Source: Candidatus Woesearchaeota archaeon (GTDB taxonomy: Archaea; Nanobdellota; Nanobdellia; Woesearchaeales; WJKL01). From it: DNA of 17,490 nt. The DNA lies in assembly GCA_019322435.1 (NCBI GenBank), contig JAHWIR010000013.1, positions 1 to 17,490 of the forward strand, in the 5' to 3' direction. Shown here one piece after another: positions 12,534 to 17,490 of the stretch (position 1 is the stretch's first letter; each line of letters opens with the position of its first letter). The notes under the pieces were generated by a model. It did no database searches and was not told the DNA's origin. It worked only from the letters and a program-made list of their open reading frames with translations. The translations under genes were made by a program, and so were the position numbers.

Positions 12534-13250
12534 ATGTGTTGGACATTATCTATCTCTATTTTAATGGCAGTCATCGGATTTGCTGCAGCAGGATATCTAT
12601 TCTATAAAAAAGAAAGTAAGCTGCTTTGGATTCCAATGGCTTGGTTTGGATTGATGGAAACATTGCAGGCATTTACTTATTTTACTCTGGGAAATTGCAC
12701 TCCCTCGAATCAAGTGTTGACTTATCTATCTTATCTCCATATCGCTTTCCAGCCATTTTTCATAAATGCTATTGTGTTATATTTTATTCCTGAAAGAACC
12801 AGAAAAAACATTATAGGCTGGGTTTTTACTCTGGCATTTGTAGCAACTATTTTCATGTTAGTAAAATTATACCCTTTTGCCTGGGCAGGACAATGCGCTC
12901 CTGGAACAGTGCTATGTGGGGAAAATCTTTGCTCAGTTGAAGGAAATTTTCATCTTGCATGGCAGATACCTTTCAACGATTTTGGAGGAATAATATCAAT
13001 TTTCATGTTAATAGCTTATCCTTTTGTAGTCTTCGTACTCCCTTTTATATATGGTTCTTGGAAAGCAGCATCATTTAATATTCTGGCAGGACCAGTTTTA
13101 GCTTATGCTCTAACAAACAATCCTAATGAGTGGCCTGCTGTATGGTGCCTTCTCTCAGTAGCATATGTCTCAATAGTTTTATTCCCAAAACTTAGAAACA
13201 AATTAAAAGTAAAAAAGTGGTATTTCTGGAAATATCCTAAGAAAGAATAA
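12534..13250 (+). CDS. Seven-helix integral membrane protein, function unknown
   Basis: A 238-residue protein with about seven hydrophobic segments near residues 2-23, 29-50, 60-85, 92-112, 148-170, 175-194 and 199-216, and a basic cytoplasmic tail. The loop between helices 4 and 5 holds three cysteines (QCAPGTVLCGENLCSV), and another cysteine lies between helices 2 and 3 (LGNCTPS). These could form disulfides outside the cell. Histidines fall near helix ends (SYLHIAFQPFFINA and NFHLAWQIPFND), which would suit metal or heme ligands, but that is a guess. It resembles conserved uncharacterised membrane proteins found in archaea and bacteria, possibly the group catalogued as DUF5765; I am not sure of that name. 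The gene is single and converges on the lamin-tail protein gene with a 6-base gap. Confidence 0.82.
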   Translation: MCWTLSISILMAVIGFAAAGYLFYKKESKLLWIPMAWFGLMETLQAFTYFTLGNCTPSNQVLTYLSYLHIAFQPFFINAIVLYFIPERTRKNIIGWVFTLAFVATIFMLVKLYPFAWAGQCAPGTVLCGENLCSVEGNFHLAWQIPFNDFGGIISIFMLIAYPFVVFVLPFIYGSWKAASFNILAGPVLAYALTNNPNEWPAVWCLLSVAYVSIVLFPKLRNKLKVKKWYFWKYPKKE

Positions 13251-13256
13251 TTTATC

Positions 13257-15077
13257 TTAGTTCTTAGTAGATATTAAAACAATAACCAGCAAAGACATCG
13301 CAGCAATAAACAAGCTAGGAACCAGTCTTTTTGCCTTAAAAGAAGTTGATTCATAAACAAGAGCTTCTCTCCATTTCCATCCAAAACTTTCTTCTTCCTC
13401 AACAGCCTCTCCCTCATCCACCCCTACAATCTCCTCAATAACCCTCAATGTTTCAGTTATCTCCTTTGGAGTTTTCAAATCATTTTTTATTATCTTAACT
13501 TTAATATTATAATCACCTGGCTCAGCTATTACAGTATTCTTCAACTTAACTGTTTGGGAACTTCCTTCTTCTAAAACAAATGATCTCTTGTTATCCTCTC
13601 TCCCGCCGCTGTAACATGTATTACCTCTGTAAACATAGCTCCATATTTTAATATCATAATCTTCATCATCATTATTCTCTAATTCAACTCCAATCTCAAA
13701 TCCATCTCCACTATCTACTTCGTCTGGTTTTAAAGAAATCCAATAATCAAATTTCTTTGAACTGATACTGCTCTTCTCCACTTTTACTATCTCACACAAA
13801 GAATTTGTAATATCTTCTACCTCTAACGGAAATGAATCTTCTGCATGATCCTCGCTTGTCCATCCAATAAAGACATCATAATCCCCATCATCGTATTTTT
13901 CATTGCAGTTTGGATAAAGCTGGATAGGAACTGCTAATGAAACATTGGTATATTTGGTAGAAATTGTTAGTTTTGATTCTTTGCTTATCTTTTCATCTCC
14001 ATCAGCAACCCACAATCTTAAAACACTCTTGGTTTCATCCCCTTTGTAGATATTGACTTTGGCCCTTATTGTCTGTCCGAATTTAGCTGTCTTATCTGAA
14101 CCAAGATCATAAATTTTCTCTATATCAAATTTAGAGTCTTTCACATTTGTATAATCCATATTCTCTCCTTCAGGAGTAGGCATTGTCCTCTGCCAATTGC
14201 TGACTACCTTTGCCCAAGAGCTTCCTTCATCAGACCCCTCGTAACTAATCTCATCAACTAGAACGCCATCCTTACCATAAAACTTTAATTCTTCTATTCC
14301 TGCATTATTTAAAAATCCAGAAAATCCATTTGTATAAACAACTAAAAATCCATTTGCAGGGATAATAGTTGAACCTATTGTTGTTGTATCTGCAATATAG
14401 ATTGTATGCCCTTGTAAATCTTTTAAAAAAGACCATTTTAGATTGATATTCTGGCTTCCAGAATTATAAAGCTCAATCCACTCTCCCTGGGGCATTGGAG
14501 CATCATCATCTCCATGGGGGTCTGGCAAAAATTCGCTAATACTTATTACACTATAATCAACTCCCCCGGTTCCATAAATGCTGTTTTGCATTCCAGGAGT
14601 TCCATTCATAATAAAACTTACCCCCCAATTATCCTGCGTATTTCCCTCACTCGGATTTATTTTCTCTAATGTATAATCATCCCCATTTGCACCCCAACTA
14701 GAACTATAAGTCATTGCATCTATTATACTTCCGCTGCTATCCTTCAGCACAACCAAATCCCCGTCATTATTCAGATTATTTCCGATTGTTGCTCCAGCAG
14801 AATAAACAGAAGCATTTAAGCCAGAATAATCATAACCTTCTTCAACAATCAATGAATAATTATTATCATAATACTGCACAGCAGCCAAGACATCGCTGCT
14901 CCCGCTGTCCTCAATAATCCATTCTGTCAAATTAACAAATCCATCAGAATAAACTTCAACATATTCTAAATTATTATCATCTCCAGAAGGATTATACATC
15001 ACTTCATTTATGACAACATCCGCTACCACTATCTCTATAAAACAAAATACAAGAAAACACAAAACAAATTTGCGCAT
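13257..15077 (-). CDS. Membrane-anchored surface protein with two lamin-tail domains
   Basis: A 606-residue secreted protein. Residues 1-19 are a signal peptide (MRKFVLCFLVFCFIEIVVA). Two lamin-tail (LTD) domains follow: one at about 20-165, starting VVINEVMYNPSGDDNNLEYV, and one at about 175-310, starting ISISEFLPDPHGDDDAPMP followed by GEWIELYNSGSQNINL. The region from about 310 to 550 has beta-sandwich segments, with paired cysteines (PNCNEKYDDG, NSLCEIV, NTCYSGG). After an acidic linker (DEGEAVEEEESFG), a single membrane helix near residues 583-603 anchors the C-terminus. The mature part is acidic and rich in Asp, Ser and Asn, with several N-glycosylation-type sites. The family is associated with extracellular nucleases and cell-surface proteins; no nuclease motif is visible. 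A GGGGGC stretch lies just before the start. Confidence 0.88.
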   Translation of the reverse strand: MRKFVLCFLVFCFIEIVVADVVINEVMYNPSGDDNNLEYVEVYSDGFVNLTEWIIEDSGSSDVLAAVQYYDNNYSLIVEEGYDYSGLNASVYSAGATIGNNLNNDGDLVVLKDSSGSIIDAMTYSSSWGANGDDYTLEKINPSEGNTQDNWGVSFIMNGTPGMQNSIYGTGGVDYSVISISEFLPDPHGDDDAPMPQGEWIELYNSGSQNINLKWSFLKDLQGHTIYIADTTTIGSTIIPANGFLVVYTNGFSGFLNNAGIEELKFYGKDGVLVDEISYEGSDEGSSWAKVVSNWQRTMPTPEGENMDYTNVKDSKFDIEKIYDLGSDKTAKFGQTIRAKVNIYKGDETKSVLRLWVADGDEKISKESKLTISTKYTNVSLAVPIQLYPNCNEKYDDGDYDVFIGWTSEDHAEDSFPLEVEDITNSLCEIVKVEKSSISSKKFDYWISLKPDEVDSGDGFEIGVELENNDDEDYDIKIWSYVYRGNTCYSGGREDNKRSFVLEEGSSQTVKLKNTVIAEPGDYNIKVKIIKNDLKTPKEITETLRVIEEIVGVDEGEAVEEEESFGWKWREALVYESTSFKAKRLVPSLFIAAMSLLVIVLISTKN

Positions 15078-15118
15078 AAAGCCCCCTACTACCTAATAAC
15101 TTCTAAGAATTTATCTTT

Positions 15119-15159
15119 TTTAAATATATCGAAGTTCAGAGAACTTCGGGATATTTAAA
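15119..15159. repeat. Extended hairpin between amrS and the lamin-tail gene
   Basis: TTTAAATAT (15119-15127) pairs with ATATTTAAA (15151-15159). After a 2x2 internal loop, CGAAGTTC (15130-15137) pairs with GAACTTCG (15141-15148) around an AGA loop. It lies 3' of the minus-strand radical SAM gene and 5' of the minus-strand lamin-tail gene, so it could end the first mRNA or be part of the second gene's promoter region (TATATTTAAA on the minus strand). Confidence 0.7.
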
Positions 15160-15162
15160 TTT

Positions 15163-15179
15163 GTAAGGCTTTGCCTTAC
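15163..15179. repeat. Perfect 7-bp hairpin just after the radical SAM gene
   Basis: GTAAGGC (15163-15169) pairs with GCCTTAC (15173-15179) around TTT. It begins 6 bases beyond the stop codon of the minus-strand radical SAM gene and stands 3 bases from the extended hairpin at 15119-15159. Confidence 0.7.
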
Positions 15180-15184
15180 TTCAT

Positions 15185-16051
15185 TTAAATATTTCCTAAA
15201 TAAACATGTTTCAAGCCAACTTTTTTTGCAATCTCCTCAGCTTTAAACAAAGTTTCTTTTGGAGTCGGTTCAATATCTTGCATCAGATAGTTTGGAAAGA
15301 ATCTAGAAAAGTGCACAGGCACATCATCTCCCAGCTGCCCCTTGATCCATAAACATATCCTCTTAATCTCATCCACACCATCATTCAGCCCAGGAATTAT
15401 CAGATTAGTTACTTCTAACCAAACTCCCTCTTTCTTAATTGTCTTCAAACTTGCAAGTACAGGCTTTAACCAAGCTCCTGTATATTTCCTGTAAAATTCC
15501 TCTGAAAAAGATTTCAAATCAATATTAAAAGCGTCTATAACTTTGCACATCTCTAATAAAGGCTTCTCATTGATAAAACCATTTGATACAGCAATATTCT
15601 TTAATCCTTTTTCCTTAGCAAGCTTTGCAATATCCATCACATACTCAAAAAATATTGCTGGCTCTGTATAAGTGTAGGCAATTGATTCGCATCCATTAGC
15701 AATTGCCTCCTCCACAATCTTCTCAGGACTTAGTTTAAGAAAAGGAATATCCTCTGGCATTGCTTGACTTATCTGCCAATTCTGGCAAAACTTGCATCTT
15801 AGATTACAGCCAGCTGTTCCAATAGAGTACGTTTTTGTTCCAGGAAGAAAATGATATAAAGGCTTTTTCTCAATAGGATCAATATTAACAGAACAAGGAG
15901 CAGAATACACCAGACTGTACAGTTTGCCGTCTTTATTCTCCCTTACTCTGCAAAAACCCCTTTCCCTGTTCTTAATAACACAATTCCTAGGGCATATTCC
16001 GCATTGGACCTTCTTTTTATCCAGTTTCTTGTAATGCCTTGCTTCCTTCAT
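15185..16051 (-). CDS. amrS: AmrS-type radical SAM enzyme (AmmeMemoRadiSam family), short C-terminus
   Basis: Radical SAM protein of the family linked with AMMECR1 and MEMO proteins, related to pyruvate formate-lyase activating enzymes. An N-terminal cysteine cluster (QCGICPRNCVIKNRERGFCR; Cys17, 20, 24 and 34) probably binds a further metal centre. The [4Fe-4S] motif is TAGCNLRCKFCQNWQIS (Cys82, 86, 89). Conserved segments follow: ESIAYTYTEPAIFFEY, VSNGFINEKP, NIDLKSFSEEFYRKYTG, EVTNLIIPGLND and VHFSRFFPNY. The 288-residue chain stops at KHVYLGNI, where AmrS proteins usually continue into a short cysteine-containing tail (TYCPxCG type). No remnant of the tail is visible downstream. AMMECR1 and MEMO genes are not in the window. 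A TATA box at 16075-16082 suggests a leaderless mRNA. Confidence 0.9.
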   Translation of the reverse strand: MKEARHYKKLDKKKVQCGICPRNCVIKNRERGFCRVRENKDGKLYSLVYSAPCSVNIDPIEKKPLYHFLPGTKTYSIGTAGCNLRCKFCQNWQISQAMPEDIPFLKLSPEKIVEEAIANGCESIAYTYTEPAIFFEYVMDIAKLAKEKGLKNIAVSNGFINEKPLLEMCKVIDAFNIDLKSFSEEFYRKYTGAWLKPVLASLKTIKKEGVWLEVTNLIIPGLNDGVDEIKRICLWIKGQLGDDVPVHFSRFFPNYLMQDIEPTPKETLFKAEEIAKKVGLKHVYLGNI

Positions 16052-16074
16052 AAAACCCGACTAAGAAATCAATC

Positions 16075-16082
16075 AATAAAAA
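16075..16082 (-). promoter_or_regulatory. TATA box for the radical SAM gene
   Basis: Minus-strand TTTTTATT, 24-31 bases before the ATG at 16051. Confidence 0.5.
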
Positions 16083-16124
16083 CATTTCTTTAATTTTGTC
16101 ACTATTTTAGAATACTAATAAAAG

Positions 16125-16167
16125 TTTATATATTGTCTGAATTCATAGAGTATTTATTGGGGAGGTG
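16125..16167 (+). promoter_or_regulatory. Promoter and strong ribosome binding site of the coiled-coil operon
   Basis: TATA box TTTATATA at 16125-16132, then GGAGGTG at 16161-16167, 8 bases before the ATG at 16176. It has one of the clearest Shine-Dalgarno sequences in the window, unlike the many leaderless genes, and predicts a leader of about 20 nt. Confidence 0.65.
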
Positions 16168-16175
16168 TAACTATT

Positions 16176-16658
16176 ATGGGATTTAAAGATCTTTTCAAGA
16201 CAAGAAAGAAGACTGTAAAACCAGAGGCCGGCTTAGAAGTGCCTCCAGCTCCTGGATCAAAAGAAGAACTTCCTACTTTTCCTTCACCAGATGAAATTCC
16301 TGAATTCAAAAAACAAGAGCTAAAAGCTCCAGAACTTCCAAAAAGAGAAGGTCCAAGCCCTCTTGAAAGAGAAGAACAGCGCGCAATGAGGCTTGGAAGA
16401 GAAGCAGTAGAAGAAAGGGAAGAACTCAAACTAAAAAAACCAATCTTTGTCTATCTTGACTTATACAAAGAAGCTATTGGAGAAGTTAACATAATCCAGA
16501 ACACTCTAAAGGAAGGAACAGACAGCTTAGCAAGAGTATCTGAATTCAAAGAAGAGGAAGATAAGCAATTCACTAAATGGGAATCCCACATCAAGGATGT
16601 CCAAAGAAAATTAATATTTGCTGATAAAACATTATTCGCAGCACAAAAAGGAAGGTGA
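16176..16658 (+). CDS. Coiled-coil protein A of a three-gene paralogous operon
   Basis: A 160-residue protein of unknown function. It opens with a short amphipathic, basic segment (MGFKDLFKTRKKTVKP), possibly a membrane-surface or partner-binding helix. A Pro/Glu/Lys-rich, probably disordered stretch (residues 17-62) and a charged helix (EREEQRAMRLGREAVEEREE) follow. Residues 88-154 form a compact helical domain, KPIFVYLDLYKEAIGEVN through KLIFADKTLF. That domain aligns without gaps with nearly the whole of the next protein (MPVYVRIDEYKEVLDIMN to KVVFVDKTLF). The gene has its own promoter and strong ribosome binding site and is followed by its two paralogues 4 and 10 bases apart. I know of no assigned function. 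Confidence 0.85.
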   Translation: MGFKDLFKTRKKTVKPEAGLEVPPAPGSKEELPTFPSPDEIPEFKKQELKAPELPKREGPSPLEREEQRAMRLGREAVEEREELKLKKPIFVYLDLYKEAIGEVNIIQNTLKEGTDSLARVSEFKEEEDKQFTKWESHIKDVQRKLIFADKTLFAAQKGR

Positions 16659-16662
16659 TAAT

Positions 16663-16893
16663 ATGGCTGAAGAAATGCCTGTTTACGTAAGAATCGATGA
16701 ATATAAAGAAGTTCTAGATATCATGAATATGATCAGAAACAAGATAGAGGGAGCTAAGGAAATCTTAGCTAAACTGAATGAGCTAAAAAACGAAGAAGAC
16801 GCAGAGCTAGAACTATGGCACACAGGATTAGAAGAAGTAGAAAGAAAAGTCGTATTTGTAGACAAAACATTATTTGAACCAACAGCTCTTTAG
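16663..16893 (+). CDS. Coiled-coil protein B, single-domain paralogue
   Basis: A 76-residue protein consisting of little more than the domain shared with protein A. It starts MAEEMPVYVRIDEYKEVLDI, then helices with AKEILAKLNELKNEEDAELE, ending VERKVVFVDKTLFEPTAL. The start at 16663 was chosen over an upstream in-frame ATG because GGTGA at 16654-16658, overlapping the stop codon of the previous gene, lies 4 bases before it, and the longer start would overlap protein A by 41 bases. The conserved [VI]YxxIDxYKE start and DKTLF end define the domain. It is helical, charged, soluble and probably oligomeric. Confidence 0.85.
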   Translation: MAEEMPVYVRIDEYKEVLDIMNMIRNKIEGAKEILAKLNELKNEEDAELELWHTGLEEVERKVVFVDKTLFEPTAL

Positions 16894-16903
16894 AGGTTAA
16901 AAA

Positions 16904-17305
16904 ATGCCTAAAGAAAAAGAAGAACAAGTATTTTATGTCGGAATAAAAGACCCACTTGAAATAAGAAGGTCTATGCTAGAATCTTCTAAAGAACTGCTTC
17001 AATACCTTCAAAGATTTGAAAAATTCAAAGCAGTGAGAAAAGAGAAAGCAGAGCAGACAGCAAAACTAAAAGGTGTTATGAAAGAGATAACAACCCTTGT
17101 AAAACAGCTCAAATCTAATCTTCCTAAAACAGGCCTAAGAGCAGCAAAGCACAAAGAAAAACCAAAGCCAAAAAAAGTTACAGTAGCTGCTCCTAAAAAA
17201 GAAGCTCCAAAAGTAGAAGTTGAAAAGCCAAAAGAAATGACAGAGCTTGAAAAACTGGAATCAGAGCTTAGTGAAATCGAAGGCAGATTAACAGGCTTGT
17301 CTTAA
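16904..17305 (+). CDS. Coiled-coil protein C, third member of the operon
   Basis: A 133-residue protein. The N-terminal half, EQVFYVGIKDPLEIRRSMLE then SKELLQYLQRFEKF and LKGVMKEITTLVKQLKSNLP, resembles the domain of proteins A and B (hydrophobic beta-strand-like VFYVGI, then two charged helices) but lacks the DKTLF end. A Lys/Pro/Ala-rich linker (residues 82-110) follows, and then a short acidic helix at the C-terminus (MTELEKLESELSEIEGRL). GAGGTT at 16893-16898, overlapping the previous stop codon, is the ribosome binding site. Homology of C with A and B is weaker than that between A and B and is inferred from pattern. A T-rich tract at 17309-17327 closes the operon. Confidence 0.82.
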   Translation: MPKEKEEQVFYVGIKDPLEIRRSMLESSKELLQYLQRFEKFKAVRKEKAEQTAKLKGVMKEITTLVKQLKSNLPKTGLRAAKHKEKPKPKKVTVAAPKKEAPKVEVEKPKEMTELEKLESELSEIEGRLTGLS

Positions 17306-17308
17306 TTC

Positions 17309-17327
17309 TTTTTTTATCTTTATTTTT
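17309..17327 (+). terminator. T-rich tract, probable archaeal terminator
   Basis: TTTTTTTATCTTTATTTTTA follows the last stop codon of the coiled-coil operon (17305) within a few bases and precedes the tRNA-Leu promoter. Runs of T on the non-template strand are enough to end archaeal transcription. Confidence 0.55.
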
Positions 17328-17333
17328 AGTAAT

Positions 17334-17342
17334 GTTTAAAAA
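17334..17342 (+). promoter_or_regulatory. TATA box for tRNA-Leu
   Basis: GTTTAAAAACC, with its core 25-33 bases before the tRNA 5' end at 17367. Confidence 0.6.
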
Positions 17343-17366
17343 CCTTGATTTAATTCTTTAACCTAT

Positions 17367-17490
17367 GCGGAGGTGCCGGAGTGGCCAAACGGGATAGACT
17401 CAAGGCATTTGAGTGTTGAGTGCTCATTAGAGTGCGATGAAAGAACCATTTGTAAGTCATCTATTGGCTTAGTGCCTACGAGGGTTCAAA
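17367..17490 (+). tRNA. tRNA-Leu (CAA) with a 54-nt intron, cut by the window edge
   Basis: The acceptor 5' strand is GCGGAGG (17367-17373). The D-arm has CCGG (17376-17379) pairing with ACGG, including the G13-A22 mismatch common in leucine tRNAs, and a GTGGCCAA loop. The anticodon stem ATAGA (17394-17398) finds its partner TCTAT only at 17460-17464. Between them lie the loop CTCAAG, with anticodon CAA at 17401-17403, then an intron, then A38. The long variable arm GGC-TTAGT-GCC (17466-17476) marks a class II tRNA. The T-stem GAGGG (17480-17484) and most of the T-loop (TTCAAA) are visible. The 3' end lies outside the window. Confidence 0.92.
17405..17458 (+). other. tRNA-Leu intron at 37/38
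   Basis: Removing these 54 bases joins G37 (17404) to A38 (17459) and gives the 7-base loop CTCAAGA closed by ATAGA/TCTAT. The BHB is relaxed: the central helix CTCA (17399-17402) with TAAG (17453-17456) has one C-A mismatch, and the inner helix starts with only two pairs. The boundaries are fixed mainly by the need to restore a normal anticodon arm. The sequence ACTCAA/TTGAGT (17398-17403, 17409-17414) forms a competing 6-bp hairpin across the 5' junction. Confidence 0.75.

Noticed and set aside
15119..15179. Intrinsic (rho-independent) terminators
   Set aside because: The stems lack a following T-run on the minus strand, and archaeal termination does not need hairpins, so I list them only as repeats.
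16154..16429. 91-codon minus-strand open frame rich in Ser and Gly
   Set aside because: It is antisense to coiled-coil protein A and has no promoter or family match.
17405..17458. Possible box C/D guide RNA in the tRNA-Leu intron (GCGATGA resembles a C box)
   Set aside because: No D box (CTGA) lies at a suitable distance and the intron is short, so the match is probably chance.

Overview
The window looks like chromosomal DNA of a small-genome archaeon of the DPANN type, most like Woesearchaeota or Pacearchaeota. It is AT-rich. It carries an archaeal S13-S4-S11-Rpo3 operon, an archaeal Sec61-beta/SecG gene, an archaeal NAC gene, TATA-box promoters about 25 bases before many start codons (implying leaderless mRNAs), and tRNA introns with archaeal bulge-helix-bulge (BHB) geometry. 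A bacterial-type gyrase A gene is also present. The lineage call is my inference from gene content; no marker search was run.

Layout. Positions 1-2007 (minus) hold rps13-rps4-rps11-rpo3, the last gene running off the left edge. Positions 2116-2206 (minus) hold a tRNA-His interrupted in its T-loop by a 19-nt intron with perfect BHB geometry. Positions 2241-2316 hold three perfect hairpins in a row. Positions 2340-4497 (minus) hold a tight cluster: two related helical proteins (the first with a HEPN-like Rx5H motif), a MinD/ParA-type ATPase, and a four-helix membrane protein. Positions 4542-5458 (minus) hold the RNase P RNA, then secG (56 aa) and NAC. Positions 5488-6945 hold two hairpins, a THUMP protein whose methyltransferase half looks catalytically dead, and a small orphan gene on the plus strand. 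Positions 6959-9379 (minus) hold gyrA.

Positions 9530-10471 (plus) hold an EgtD-like methyltransferase. It converges on a 47-aa zinc ribbon, scpB and a winged-helix partner gene (10472-12015, minus). A small unknown gene (minus) and a seven-helix membrane protein (plus) diverge around 12434-12533. Positions 13257-15077 (minus) hold a membrane-anchored surface protein with two lamin-tail domains, followed by two hairpins and a radical SAM enzyme of the AmrS type that lacks the usual C-terminal tail. Positions 16176-17305 (plus) hold three small coiled-coil proteins that appear to be diverged copies of one domain. The window ends inside a tRNA-Leu(CAA) with a 54-nt intron at 37/38.

The housekeeping parts are translation (ribosomal proteins, tRNAs, RNase P, NAC, Sec61-beta), transcription (Rpo3) and chromosome topology and segregation (gyrase A, ScpB, the MinD-like ATPase). 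The parts most likely to be poorly described are the T-loop tRNA intron, the HEPN-like pair with the MinD-like ATPase, the three-gene coiled-coil operon at 16176-17305, the two methyltransferase-like proteins with lost key residues, and the recurring short perfect hairpins between genes.
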